This document shows, one piece after another, positions 1 to 7,997 of a stretch of DNA of 35,545 nucleotides. Position 1 is the first letter of the stretch. Every line of letters starts with the position of its first letter. Origin of the DNA: Flavobacteriales bacterium UBA3431. GTDB lineage: Bacteria; Bacteroidota; Bacteroidia; Flavobacteriales; Schleiferiaceae. The notes beneath the pieces were generated by a model that was given only the letters and a program-made list of their open reading frames with translations, ran no database searches and was not told the origin of the DNA. The DNA lies in NCBI GenBank assembly GCA_002381225.1, contig DFSS01000041.1, forward strand, positions 10,458 through 46,002, given 5' to 3'. The position numbers and the translations under genes are program-made.

Positions 1-255
1 ATGATTACGGCCGCTCTGGAGGGTCACTCCTTGGAAACCTCCCCAGATGAGGTCTTCGGGTTTGAACGCGTAACGGCATGCCCTGGGGTTCCCTCAGAGG
101 TCCTAAACGCGCGTGGACAATGGAACGACGAAGTAGCGTACGACCTCGCCGCAGCCAACCTGGCGCAACGTTTTGTCGACAACTTCAAAACCTTTGAGGC
201 GGGGGCAACGCCCGAAATTTTGGCCGGCGGCCCTCTCTCAGGGGTCCAAGCTTAA
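1..255 (+). CDS. pckA: Phosphoenolpyruvate carboxykinase (ATP), C-terminal fragment
   Basis: These 84 residues are the carboxyl end of a gene that starts before the window. They match the end of ATP-dependent PEP carboxykinase: a CPGVPSE-(V/I)-LN motif near residue 28, then a helix ending in LAQRFVDNFKTFE and a short alanine/glycine-rich tail. The enzyme interconverts oxaloacetate plus ATP and phosphoenolpyruvate, CO2 and ADP, the first committed step of gluconeogenesis. The ATG at position 1 is an internal methionine, not a start. The catalytic and nucleotide-binding parts lie outside the window, so activity cannot be judged. A strong hairpin terminator follows 24 bases after the stop. The identification is firm, recalled from family sequences. 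Confidence 0.9.
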   Translation: MITAALEGHSLETSPDEVFGFERVTACPGVPSEVLNARGQWNDEVAYDLAAANLAQRFVDNFKTFEAGATPEILAGGPLSGVQA

Positions 256-267
256 ACTCGGCGTAAA

Positions 268-305
268 AAAAAAGGAAGGACCCCGCTTTGGCGGGGTCTT
301 TTCTT
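268..305. terminator. Bidirectional intrinsic terminator between pckA and phoH
   Basis: A perfect 8-bp stem (gaccccgc at 279-286, gcggggtc at 291-298) with a 4-base loop is followed by TTTTTCTTTT on the plus strand. An A-rich run (265-273) precedes it and gives a T-run on the minus strand. It sits between the convergent pckA and phoH genes and can end both transcripts. Confidence 0.9.
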
Positions 306-1658
306 TTACAGCATGTCGTTAGCTAAGTTGGCAAGTTCGCTCCGCTCTCCTTTCTCGAGCGTCACATGGGCATAGAGATCCTGCCCCTTCAAGCGGTCCA
401 CCAGGTAGGACAATCCGTTGGACTGCTCATCGAGGTAGGGCGTGTCGATTTGGTGTACATCCCCCGTGAATATGAACTTGGAATTTTCCCCCGCCCGGGT
501 AATGATGGTTTTCACCTCGTGGGGCGTCAGGTTTTGGGCCTCGTCTACAATAAAAATGACGTTGGACAAGGATCGGCCTCGGATGTAGGCTAAAGGCGTT
601 ACCAGAATTTTCTCGTTGGCCACCATCTCATCAATTTGCTTGTAGTTGCGGTCCCGCTCCCCAAACTGATTTTTGATGAATTTCAAATTGTCCCAAAGGG
701 GCTGCATATAGGGATTGACCTTCTGCTCTGCATCACCTGGCAAGAATCCGATGTCCCGATTAGACAGGGGGACGATGGGCCGAGCCAAATAGATTTGCTT
801 GAAGTCGCGGCGTTGCTCCAAAGAACCCGCCAGAGCCAGCAGGGTCTTTCCCGTTCCCGCCACCCCGGTGAGGGTCACCAATTTGATGTCCGGATGCATG
901 ATGGCGTGGAGTGCAAACGTCTGCTCACTGTTGCGGGGCTTAATCCCGTAATAGCTGCTTTTTTCGACCAACTCCATGTGCTTGGATTGGCCGTGAAAAA
1001 AACCCAACGCCGAAGACCGGGCGGATTTTAAAATATAGAATTGGTTGGACTGCAATCCCAGTTTGCTATGGGCCTTCGCTGCCGGGTCGAGTTCCACCCG
1101 TTTGGACTCATAGAGGGTTTGCAGCGCTTTCGGGGGGAAGGCATCGATCTCGCCGCGGCCCGTGAAGCGCGTATCCGTCTCCTTCACTTTGCCCGTCAAA
1201 TAATCTTCGGCCGCCACGTTGAGCGCCTTGGCCTTGAGCCGAAGGTTGATGTCTTTGGTCACCAGAATGACAGGACGATGGGGCTCCTCCTTTTGCAAGT
1301 ACAGGGCGGCATTGATGATTTTGTGGTCATTCTTACCCTTGCCATAAATTTCGGTCGCATCCACATCCAGTCTTGGGGTGGCCATAATCACCCGGAACTT
1401 GCCTCGTTTTCCACCATTGAGGTCAATCCAATCCGTCAAAGGTTTATCCGCAGCCTTTTTATCCAGCATGCGAATGAACTCTCGCGCTTCAAAATTCTTG
1501 GTATCGCTCCCCTTTTTGAACTCATCCAACTCCTCCAAAACCGGAATGGGGATGGCCACATCATGTTCTTCGAAGTTCATGATGGCGTGGTGATCGTACA
1601 AAATGACGGAGGTATCCAGAACGAATATCTTCTTGACGGGCTTGCTCGCTTTAGGCAT
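306..1658 (-). CDS. PhoH family protein with N-terminal PIN domain (PhoH2 type)
   Basis: This 450-aa protein has two domains. Residues about 8-150 form a PIN nuclease-like domain (FVLDTS with Asp15, and the acidic VLEELDEFKKG segment). Residues about 240-450 form a PhoH ATPase with Walker A GVAGTGKT (Lys271), the ARPIVP motif and Walker B IFIVDEAQN. PIN-PhoH proteins (PhoH2, YlaK-like) are reported to couple ATP use to RNA unwinding and cleavage; the cellular role here is unknown. I chose the start at MPKASKP because homologous proteins begin just before the PIN strand. A longer reading to 1763 would run into the divergent Crp-family gene and adds low-complexity residues only. It converges with pckA at a shared terminator. 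Confidence 0.92.
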   Translation of the reverse strand: MPKASKPVKKIFVLDTSVILYDHHAIMNFEEHDVAIPIPVLEELDEFKKGSDTKNFEAREFIRMLDKKAADKPLTDWIDLNGGKRGKFRVIMATPRLDVDATEIYGKGKNDHKIINAALYLQKEEPHRPVILVTKDINLRLKAKALNVAAEDYLTGKVKETDTRFTGRGEIDAFPPKALQTLYESKRVELDPAAKAHSKLGLQSNQFYILKSARSSALGFFHGQSKHMELVEKSSYYGIKPRNSEQTFALHAIMHPDIKLVTLTGVAGTGKTLLALAGSLEQRRDFKQIYLARPIVPLSNRDIGFLPGDAEQKVNPYMQPLWDNLKFIKNQFGERDRNYKQIDEMVANEKILVTPLAYIRGRSLSNVIFIVDEAQNLTPHEVKTIITRAGENSKFIFTGDVHQIDTPYLDEQSNGLSYLVDRLKGQDLYAHVTLEKGERSELANLANDML

Positions 1659-1786
1659 GGTGTCTCGACTGTTTAGGGTTAAATTAGGGGTATAATTCGG
1701 CACATCGAAGCGCACCGCAGAGATGTTTTGAACAAGCCATGTAGCATAACCTCGTGCCTTCAATGGGCATATTGACCCCGAACCCT

Positions 1787-2428
1787 ATGATGGATGCACA
1801 TATCCAGAGTATTCAGGCCCAATTCGGCTTTCAGAGCACCGAATTGCTTGCAGACATTGCCCAATACGGGCGTTTCTGCCGTTTTTCCAGTGGTGACCTG
1901 ATAGCAGAACCGGGAATGCCGGTGGATTTTGTGCCGTTGATTCTCAAAGGAAATTTGCGCGTCATGCGTCGGGATGAAGACCATGACCGGGAGCTATTTC
2001 TCTACTTCTTAACAGCAGGATCTACGTGCTCAAGCACCATCAACTGCTGCATGACGGGGAAGAAGGTCACCGTGGAAGTTGTGGTCGAAGAAGAAACCGA
2101 AATGGTCTGTATTCCCAATGCCTCAGCCTCTGCGTGGATCAAGACACATCCTGAATGGCTTGAATTTGTCCTGCGCAGTTACCAATTGCGGTTTGAAGAA
2201 GCCCTGCATGCACTGGATGAGGTGGCCTTCCGTCAATTGGATGAACGTTTGTGGAACTTCCTCTCGGAAAAGGTGAAGCTTTCGGATAGCCAAACGGTGG
2301 AAATGAGCCACTCAGACATTGCCCAAGCTCTCCACTCCTCTCGGGAGGTCGTTTCCCGCCTCCTCAAGAAACTCGAATCGGAGCAACGATTGACGCTGGG
2401 ACGAAATCGCATCGAAATCCTTCGCTAA
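1787..2428 (+). CDS. Crp/Fnr family transcriptional regulator
   Basis: About 213 aa. Residues 1-130 look like a cyclic-nucleotide-binding beta-roll (GDLIAEPGMPVDFVPLILKGNLRV). The C-terminal part is a Crp-type winged helix-turn-helix (MSHSDIAQALHSSREVVSRLLKKLE, then the wing up to IEILR). Such Bacteroidota regulators usually act as dimers on promoters in response to redox or small-molecule signals. The effector cannot be read here: a cysteine pair (INCC) lies mid-domain, but the four-cysteine Fnr cluster pattern is absent, as is the canonical cAMP phosphate cassette. Start choices are GTG 1754, ATG 1763, 1787 and 1790. I prefer 1787 or 1790 because the alignable part begins at DAHIQSIQ. It is divergent from phoH. 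The target genes are not evident. Confidence 0.88.
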   Translation: MMDAHIQSIQAQFGFQSTELLADIAQYGRFCRFSSGDLIAEPGMPVDFVPLILKGNLRVMRRDEDHDRELFLYFLTAGSTCSSTINCCMTGKKVTVEVVVEEETEMVCIPNASASAWIKTHPEWLEFVLRSYQLRFEEALHALDEVAFRQLDERLWNFLSEKVKLSDSQTVEMSHSDIAQALHSSREVVSRLLKKLESEQRLTLGRNRIEILR

Positions 2429-2447
2429 CTACCCCTATTTTTGCCGC

Positions 2448-2963
2448 ATGATTCGAATGTACCTCCGCTTAGCCATCGCGGCCGCCATCGTGGCCCTCGC
2501 AGTTTGGCAATTCACCGATGCCGAAATCGGCAACGGCATTTTCTTGATTCTCTTGGCGGGCATTCCCGTGTTGTTTCATTTCCGAAATGAACGCATCCTC
2601 CTAGCCTTGTGGTACGTGCGCAAGCAAGACTTCGTCAAAGCAGAACGTCAACTCGACGCCATTGGCCACCCAGAGCAAACCCTCATCAAAGGGCAATTGG
2701 CCTATTTCTACTTCCTACGCGGATTGATGACTTCTCAGACCAATTTATCCAAGAGTGAAACATGGATGAAGAAGGCCCTGAACACCGGACTACGACTCAA
2801 GCAGGATCGGGCTCTAGCCAAGATGCAGTTGGCCGCCATGGCTATGACCAAGCGTAAGAAAAAAGAGGCCCAAATCCTCCTAACGGAAGCAAAAAAGCTG
2901 GACGACAAGGGACTCCTTGGCGACCAGCTTAAGATGCTCCAAGCACAGATGCGCCGGATTTAA
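2448..2963 (+). CDS. Membrane-anchored TPR-like protein of unknown function
   Basis: 171 aa. Two hydrophobic helices at the N-terminus (about residues 7-23 and 30-45) are followed by a basic, alpha-helical cytoplasmic part with helix pairs resembling degenerate tetratricopeptide repeats (WYVRKQDFVKAERQLDAIG; LRGLMTSQTNLSKSETWMKKAL; ALAKMQLAAMAM). TPR-like repeats usually mediate protein contacts, so a scaffold role is a guess. It starts 19 bases after the Crp-family stop and is probably co-transcribed with it. It ends 5 bases before the convergent yajC stop, with no room for a hairpin. I recognise the type from Bacteroidota genomes but no named family. Confidence 0.75.
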   Translation: MIRMYLRLAIAAAIVALAVWQFTDAEIGNGIFLILLAGIPVLFHFRNERILLALWYVRKQDFVKAERQLDAIGHPEQTLIKGQLAYFYFLRGLMTSQTNLSKSETWMKKALNTGLRLKQDRALAKMQLAAMAMTKRKKKEAQILLTEAKKLDDKGLLGDQLKMLQAQMRRI

Positions 2964-2968
2964 TTCGC

Positions 2969-3283
2969 TTATTTCTTGGCGACCGCGGGGTTCACGCCCG
3001 CCGTCATGTCTTTACTAATAGCGGCGCGTTCGAAGCGCAAACGGCAATTTTCGCATTCGAGGAGAACCGTTTTGTCATCGACCTCGAGGATTTTACCGTG
3101 GATCCCGCTTGTGGTCACCACTTTCATGCCTTTTTCCAAGGCGGCACGGAATTTATTCTCTTCCTTTTGCTTCTTCATCTGAGGACGGATGAAAAAGAAA
3201 TACATGACCGCCACAATGGCGATCAAAGGCAAGAAGCTAGCGAGTCCACCTTGTGGATCGGCTTGAAGAAATGAAAGGGTCAT
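2969..3283 (-). CDS. yajC: Preprotein translocase subunit YajC
   Basis: 104 aa with one transmembrane helix (about residues 16-34, ending FFIRPQMKKQKE) and a small C-terminal domain (GMKVVTTSGIHGKILEVDDKTVLLE). This is the standard YajC layout. YajC associates with SecDF and the SecYEG channel and assists protein export. Length is usual for the family. It is the last gene of the nusB-DUF1573-yajC run, beginning 3 bases after the DUF1573 stop. This order is common in Bacteroidota, as far as I recall. The C-terminal cysteine pair (CENC) is a small oddity. Confidence 0.95.
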   Translation of the reverse strand: MTLSFLQADPQGGLASFLPLIAIVAVMYFFFIRPQMKKQKEENKFRAALEKGMKVVTTSGIHGKILEVDDKTVLLECENCRLRFERAAISKDMTAGVNPAVAKK

Positions 3284-3286
3284 AGA

Positions 3287-3727
3287 TTATTCAGCTTTGG
3301 GTTCAACTTTGGCCGTAATGGTCAAAACTTTTGTGTTCGGGACGGTATTGGCCGACAAGGTCACGGTCTTGGTCTGGTTTCCGGGCTTGCCCGTGCTATT
3401 AAAGCGTACCGTGATGGTGCCCTCCTCGCCAGGAGCGATGGGTGCATTGGAGTATTCCGGGACGGTACAACCGCAAGAACCTTGGGCCGAGGAAATAATC
3501 AAAGGAACTTCACCTTCATTCGTGAAGGTGAAATCTGTGGTGCCCACCTCGCCTTCTTTCATATCTCCGAAGTCGTGGCTTTCCTTGTCAAAACGGAAGA
3601 CCGGCACCGAAGCCGAGGTCGCCGCTTCCACGGCCATCCGCTCGTCCTCTGATTTGATTTTGGACGTGGCGTCCGAGCAAGAAACAAGGGCCAAAAATCC
3701 GGCCGCAAGAATGAAGGTGTGTTTCAT
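3287..3727 (-). CDS. DUF1573 domain lipoprotein
   Basis: 146 aa. The N-terminus MKHTFILAAGFLALVSC is a lipoprotein signal with a lipobox ending LVSC, so the mature protein should be lipid-anchored in the envelope. Residues about 45-146 are a DUF1573 immunoglobulin-like domain (FDFGDMKEGE-type strand; GSCGCTVPEYS; IAPGEEGTITVRFNSTGK). DUF1573 resembles ASPM-SPD-2-Hydin folds and has no established function. The GSCGC motif is typical of the family. I chose ATG 3727 over the upstream in-frame start at 3763 because it places the signal peptide at the N-terminus and avoids most of the overlap with nusB. Confidence 0.9.
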   Translation of the reverse strand: MKHTFILAAGFLALVSCSDATSKIKSEDERMAVEAATSASVPVFRFDKESHDFGDMKEGEVGTTDFTFTNEGEVPLIISSAQGSCGCTVPEYSNAPIAPGEEGTITVRFNSTGKPGNQTKTVTLSANTVPNTKVLTITAKVEPKAE

Positions 3728-3752
3728 GGTTTTTGACGTATTTGTGGTGAAA

Positions 3753-4694
3753 TTACGATTCAATCAGACCTCTTCCCAACTTCTGAATGCGCCCCTCAGC
3801 CTTCAGGTCGATAAGCATTGCATCCAATAGTCCATTGATAAATCCGGGGCTCTTTTCTGAGCCATACTGCTTGGCCAATTCAATGGCTTCGTTCATGCTC
3901 ACTTTGGTTGGCACCTCAGGGAAATGGACGACTTCCGTCAAGGTCATTTCCAAAATGCAACGTTCTACAGGGGCTAGGCGTTCGTAATCCCATTTGTCGG
4001 CTTTACCGCGAATTCGATCCATCCATTCTTCGTGGGCATTCACCGCTTTTAAGAATAAGGATGCGCCGAATTGGGCATCGGATTCATCTTTGAAAAGGCG
4101 GACTAAAAGGGGCTTACTGCGTTTGGCGTTTTGGAGCGTTTGGACGGCCATCATCTGTGCGGCATCGAGGTCATCTGCCCAATGCATGCTCACGGCTTCG
4201 TAGTGGGCATGAATGGATTCATTGTTGGCCACAGCTTCGCGGTAGAAACGCTTGAACCAAATCACGCAATCCGCCTCAGTCAGAGTATCCGTTTCATCGA
4301 GCCACCCTGATTCCGCGACGTCATTCCAAAATTCAAAAAATGCGGTACGCAGGACGTCCACCGTTTCGCCCCAGAATACGCGCTTCTTCTCCCAAGCTCC
4401 TACCACGCCTTCGTCGTTCACGAGGGCATGCATGAAGGGCATGTCTAAAAGCACCGCAATCCGATTCTTCCGGGCCTCAATGGGAAATTGCTTATTCGTT
4501 TCAATCTCTAAGCGCTCCGCAAGGAATCGGTGAAACTGCCAAAACATGCGCAGTTCGTAGAGGTACAACTCGTAGATGGATTCAATGCTGTCGTTCAGTC
4601 CTTCTAGCGCACGTTGGCGGTCGAGGGATTCGCCTTGGTAGTAGGCAAACAGGGCCTGCATGACTTTGATGCGGATGTGACGACGGGTAAGCAT
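3753..4694 (-). CDS. nusB: Transcription antitermination factor NusB
   Basis: 313 aa. It begins with the NusB signature MLTRRHIRIKVMQALFAYYQG, and its C-terminal third carries the rest of the RNA-binding helical fold (PVERCILEMTLTEV; PTKVSMNEAIELAKQYGSEKSPGFINGLLDAM). NusB with S10 (NusE) binds boxA RNA and allows antitermination in rRNA operons. Textbook NusB is about 140-160 aa; this one has a central insertion of about 150 residues, which I recall as usual for Bacteroidota. A TACTTTTG box (4712-4719, minus strand) lies 17 bases upstream, so this is the probable first gene of the operon with DUF1573 and yajC. Confidence 0.93.
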   Translation of the reverse strand: MLTRRHIRIKVMQALFAYYQGESLDRQRALEGLNDSIESIYELYLYELRMFWQFHRFLAERLEIETNKQFPIEARKNRIAVLLDMPFMHALVNDEGVVGAWEKKRVFWGETVDVLRTAFFEFWNDVAESGWLDETDTLTEADCVIWFKRFYREAVANNESIHAHYEAVSMHWADDLDAAQMMAVQTLQNAKRSKPLLVRLFKDESDAQFGASLFLKAVNAHEEWMDRIRGKADKWDYERLAPVERCILEMTLTEVVHFPEVPTKVSMNEAIELAKQYGSEKSPGFINGLLDAMLIDLKAEGRIQKLGRGLIES

Positions 4695-4711
4695 AGAACG
4701 ATTTTGAGCGT

Positions 4712-4719
4712 CAAAAGTA
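4712..4719 (-). promoter_or_regulatory. Candidate -7 box (TACTTTTG) for nusB operon
   Basis: Matches the Bacteroidetes -7 consensus TAnnTTTG on the minus strand, 17 bases before the nusB ATG. I see no convincing TTTG -33 element at standard spacing. Confidence 0.5.
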
Positions 4720-4753
4720 CGGCAGGTTCCGGGTTTCCGGCGCTAACACGCCC

Positions 4754-5380
4754 TCAAACTTTGGCTCCTTGGTACCAATCCGGATAGTGGTGGAACTCGA
4801 GAACCTCCTGGGACTGGGGGTGTGTGAAGCGCAAATAGCTCGCATGCAAGGCAATCCCCGCTTCCATCCATGGAGATCCGCCATAGAAGACATCCCCCAA
4901 AACAGGCACATTTCGGTGGGCAGCCTGCGCGCGGATTTGGTGGTAGCGACCGGTAAAGAGTTCGACTTCAGCCTCTCGTTCGGACTGGCGATGACCGCGA
5001 AGGCTGGCGCGTTGACCGGCCGGCGCCTCAACAACGACCGAACGAAATTCAGCCGGGCGTTTTTCCAGCTGGTCTTCCCAGTACCACTCCCCTTCTGGGA
5101 GAATCTCCTCGGTCCGAAAGACGTAGCGCTTGCCTATTTGACGTTTTTCAAATTGCTGCATTAGCCGGGTGCACGCCGTTTTCTTGCGCGCAATGACTAA
5201 TAGACCACTTGTCGGCCGATCCAGTCGATGGACGGCCCACGTCGTCCCTCCCCATTGATGTTCTGCCCAGTCTTGGACATTGGGGTGACCATGCTTATCA
5301 GGTTCCACCATCAATCCCGCAGGTTTGACGATCACGGCGATCCAGCCGTCTACGTAGAGGACTTCGGGTTCTTTTTCCAT
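4754..5380 (-). CDS. RluA/TruC-family pseudouridine synthase
   Basis: 208 aa without an S4 domain. It has the catalytic motif HRLDRPTSG (Asp54 as nucleophile), an N-terminal strand reading VDGWIAVIVKPAGLMVEP, and a C-terminal RYHQIRAQAAH motif typical of RluA-type enzymes, which isomerise uridine in rRNA or tRNA. Its short length and lack of S4 place it near TruC/RluA-like stand-alone enzymes (tRNA U65 or 23S sites), but the target cannot be assigned. The start overlaps the end of the lycopene cyclase gene by 31 bases, so the two are translationally linked in one operon. Confidence 0.9.
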   Translation of the reverse strand: MEKEPEVLYVDGWIAVIVKPAGLMVEPDKHGHPNVQDWAEHQWGGTTWAVHRLDRPTSGLLVIARKKTACTRLMQQFEKRQIGKRYVFRTEEILPEGEWYWEDQLEKRPAEFRSVVVEAPAGQRASLRGHRQSEREAEVELFTGRYHQIRAQAAHRNVPVLGDVFYGGSPWMEAGIALHASYLRFTHPQSQEVLEFHHYPDWYQGAKV

Positions 5381-6042
5381 TGGACAACGGTGGTGTAAAG
5401 GAGCATCATGAGTAGGCCATAAAACGCATCCTCCACAGGGATCGTTCCCAGGCGGATACCGAGGTTCTGGGCGTCATTGTACCAAACAATGGGTTCCTCC
5501 AAACCAGAACCAGTCAGCACGCCATTAACCAAAAAGAAAGGAACCAGGGCCACGGCATAGCTCCGGAAAAAGGCAGCCAGCCACCAAGGTTTCCAGACAT
5601 ACGTCAAACCCAACCCTGCCCCGAGCAAGAGAAAGGTCCAAAAGGTATAAGCCTGTTGGGGATGGTTCATGGCGACGGCAATGCATCCCATCCCCGACCC
5701 CAGAGCCAGGAGGTATACCCAAGAGCGCGTTTGGCCCCACGGGAAAAAGAGTTGAAGCACTTCATAAATGAAGTAACAAGCCCAGGGCACCACCACAAAG
5801 AAAAGGACCTCTTCCAAGGGCAGGCCAAAGAAGTCCCATCCAACGAGGTAGGGCTCGGAAAACCCCCAAACTCCTTGCGCGGTAAACCACGCATCCCAGG
5901 GCAAGAAAAGGACCCAGACCGCCATGGTGGCCGCCAACAGACGTTTCCATTTGCCGATGTAAAAAATGCGTGGTTCGAAGGCACGGGTCAAGGGACCCAG
6001 AAAAACGAGGAGATCGAGTATGAGATACAGGCGAGACTCCAC
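5350..6042 (-). CDS. Lycopene beta-cyclase, fused heterodimer type (CrtYc-CrtYd-like)
   Basis: 230 aa, hydrophobic throughout, with about six to seven membrane helices. Two copies of the lycopene-cyclase-domain signature are visible: PLEEVLFFVVVPW in the first half and PVEDAFYGLLMMLLY in the second. These Pro-x-Glu-(Glu/Asp) motifs carry the catalytic acids in the CrtYcd family, which closes the ends of lycopene to beta-rings, giving beta-carotene. In actinobacteria the halves can be separate; a fusion is typical of Bacteroidota and archaea. The start codon is GTG (6040-6042), immediately after the crtZ stop. With crtZ it would convert lycopene to zeaxanthin. No phytoene synthase or desaturase lies in the window. 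Confidence 0.9.
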   Translation of the reverse strand: MESRLYLILDLLVFLGPLTRAFEPRIFYIGKWKRLLAATMAVWVLFLPWDAWFTAQGVWGFSEPYLVGWDFFGLPLEEVLFFVVVPWACYFIYEVLQLFFPWGQTRSWVYLLALGSGMGCIAVAMNHPQQAYTFWTFLLLGAGLGLTYVWKPWWLAAFFRSYAVALVPFFLVNGVLTGSGLEEPIVWYNDAQNLGIRLGTIPVEDAFYGLLMMLLYTTVVQWKKNPKSST

Positions 6043-6504
6043 TTAGGCCTTCTTTTTTTGAGCCCGAATCCAGTCCAATGGAACCCATAGTAAGCCAAAA
6101 TGCTCCGCCCCATCCTTGGTTAAGGATTTGTGGTGCAACTTATGCTTCAGCCGCACGGCATTCCAGTAGGGAGAATTGCTTCGTTGCAAGAAGCGAAATC
6201 GCTGGTGGATGAAAATCTCATGAACCAAGAAGTAGGTGAATCCGTATGCGGCGATCCCGAGCCCAAAGGCCACGGACTCCGACACGCCATACATCATGCC
6301 CAGCATGATGCAGAGCCAACTTGGAATGGCGAAAATTAGGAAGAAGTAATCGTTCTTTTCGAAAAAGCCTGGCTCTTTCGTGTGGTGGTCCGCATGAAGA
6401 AACCACAAGGGGCCGTGCATCAAATACTTATGTGCTGCCCATGCTGCCCCTTCCATGAGCACATAGGCCAGCACACCAAAAAAAACGTCCATCATCCAGG
6501 TCAT
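6043..6504 (-). CDS. crtZ: Beta-carotene 3-hydroxylase
   Basis: 153 aa membrane di-iron enzyme of the fatty acid hydroxylase superfamily. The histidine clusters are all present: HKYLMH (His25, His30), HADHH (37-41), HEIFIHQR (95-100) and HKLHH (121-125). It hydroxylates the beta-ionone rings of beta-carotene, via beta-cryptoxanthin, to zeaxanthin. The end touches the GTG of the cyclase gene, and pepD ends 18 bases upstream, so all three are probably one transcript. Length is normal for CrtZ. The start could also be the second or third methionine (MMDVFF) with little effect. Confidence 0.94.
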   Translation of the reverse strand: MTWMMDVFFGVLAYVLMEGAAWAAHKYLMHGPLWFLHADHHTKEPGFFEKNDYFFLIFAIPSWLCIMLGMMYGVSESVAFGLGIAAYGFTYFLVHEIFIHQRFRFLQRSNSPYWNAVRLKHKLHHKSLTKDGAEHFGLLWVPLDWIRAQKKKA

Positions 6505-6522
6505 AACACGAGAGGTTGGCGG

Positions 6523-7989
6523 TTAGTTCAACCGGGCTAAGCGTTCCAACACTTCCACAAAATACGTCCAAGACTTTTGAACACTGGTGATTTCCACGCG
6601 CTCGTCTGGGCTGTGTGCCCCACGAATATTGGGTCCAAAAGAAATCATTTCCATACCGGGACAGCGTTCACCGATAATGCCGCACTCCAAACCTGCGTGG
6701 CACGCGTTGACATGGGGCTCTTCCGAGAAAAGGTCCACGTAGGTTTCACGCATCAGAGAGGCCAGCGTACCGCCCGGAGCAGGCTCCCAACCGGGATAGG
6801 ACCCCGCGAAGGTGGTGGTTAAGCCGGCCAAATTCAGCACCCCCGCAATGCGGTGTGCGGCATCCATCTTTTCGGATTCGGCACTGCTTCGTGTCAGGCA
6901 GAGCACCTCCACGCCGTCGGGATGAATCTTCAACTTGGCCACATTGTTGGAGGTTTGCACCAAACCGGGAACATCCGGATTCATGCGCAAAATGCCCGCA
7001 GGGCAAGCTGAGATCGCCTGCAAGAGGGCTTGTTGTGCACCCGCTGCCAGGACTTCGAGGGTCGTCGAACCCAACTCCGTCAAGACACATTCCATAAGCG
7101 GATCGGTGCTGGCATGCTCCCGAGTGAGCTCCGAAGAAAGCCGAGCAAACGTGGTGTGCAAAAGATGTGCATGCGCCGCTCCCATGACGACGGTGGCTTG
7201 GCATTCACGCGGAATGGCGTTGCGCAAATTCCCGCCTTCTACCCGGTGGACCAGCACACAGGCCTCGCGCTCCAATTCACGTAACAAGCGAACCATCAAT
7301 AGGTTGGCATTGCCGCGTCCCAAATGGATGTCCATTCCGGAATGTCCTCCTGTTAGGCCTTTAAGCGTCACCGTATACGCCAGAGGATCTTCCACCGGCG
7401 CAGGACGGTAGGCAACTTGCCCGAGTGCCGTCACGTCGATGCCACCGGCACAGCCAATGGTGAGCTCTTGGTCATCCTCCGTGTCGATATTGAGTAAGTA
7501 CTTTCCTTGAATCCAGCCAGGTTGTAGCCCTAAAGCCCCAGTCATCCCGGTTTCCTCGTCCGAAGTAAACAGCACTTCAATGGCCGGGTGAATGAGGTCC
7601 TTGGAGCGCAACGTAGCCATCGCAAAGGCTACGCCAATGCCATTGTCTGCACCCAGCGTCGTGCCGCGGGCTTTCACCCAGCCGCCATCGATGTACATTG
7701 CAATCCCTTCCCGGTCAAAATCATGGCCCGTGCCTTCATTTTGTTGGCAGACCATATCCAAATGGGCTTGAATAACAACGGTCGGGGCGTTCTCCATCCC
7801 AGGACTCGCGGGCTTGGTAATGCGGACGTTCCCAACAGCATCCTTGTCTGTGGGAAGCCCCAACGACTCCCCTACTGCTACCGCAAAGGCTTGCACTTGG
7901 TCCTCGCGCTTTGACGGGCGGGGAACCGCATTGAGTTCTTCAAAGGCGGTCCAGACAGAGGTAGGTTCGAGGTGGGCTAGTGTGTTCAT
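6523..7989 (-). CDS. pepD: Aminoacyl-histidine dipeptidase (Xaa-His dipeptidase), M20 family
   Basis: 488 aa. Metal-site motifs of the M20C/PepD group are clear: VIQAHLDMVCQ, the GADNGIGVA-type TLGADNGIGV, FTSDEETGMTGA with the catalytic glutamate pair, NIDTEDDQELTIGCAGG, and HAGLECGI followed by GAHSPDERV near the C-terminus. The enzyme hydrolyses dipeptides including carnosine-like Xaa-His, using two metal ions, in the cytoplasm. I set the start at ATG 7989 (MNTLAHLEP) rather than 8001, since that removes the 4-base overlap and matches the family N-terminus. It lies in the guaA-to-rluA minus-strand run. Confidence 0.94.
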   Translation of the reverse strand: MNTLAHLEPTSVWTAFEELNAVPRPSKREDQVQAFAVAVGESLGLPTDKDAVGNVRITKPASPGMENAPTVVIQAHLDMVCQQNEGTGHDFDREGIAMYIDGGWVKARGTTLGADNGIGVAFAMATLRSKDLIHPAIEVLFTSDEETGMTGALGLQPGWIQGKYLLNIDTEDDQELTIGCAGGIDVTALGQVAYRPAPVEDPLAYTVTLKGLTGGHSGMDIHLGRGNANLLMVRLLRELEREACVLVHRVEGGNLRNAIPRECQATVVMGAAHAHLLHTTFARLSSELTREHASTDPLMECVLTELGSTTLEVLAAGAQQALLQAISACPAGILRMNPDVPGLVQTSNNVAKLKIHPDGVEVLCLTRSSAESEKMDAAHRIAGVLNLAGLTTTFAGSYPGWEPAPGGTLASLMRETYVDLFSEEPHVNACHAGLECGIIGERCPGMEMISFGPNIRGAHSPDERVEITSVQKSWTYFVEVLERLARLN

Positions 7990-7997
7990 ACGAAATA

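Noticed and set aside
1041..1676. 211-codon open frame antisense to phoH
   Set aside because: It is a shadow of the strongly supported PIN-PhoH gene, without motifs or promoter.
1659..1763. N-terminal extension of phoH to 1763
   Set aside because: Residues before MPKASKP do not look like a PIN N-terminus and would overlap the possible starts of the Crp-family gene.
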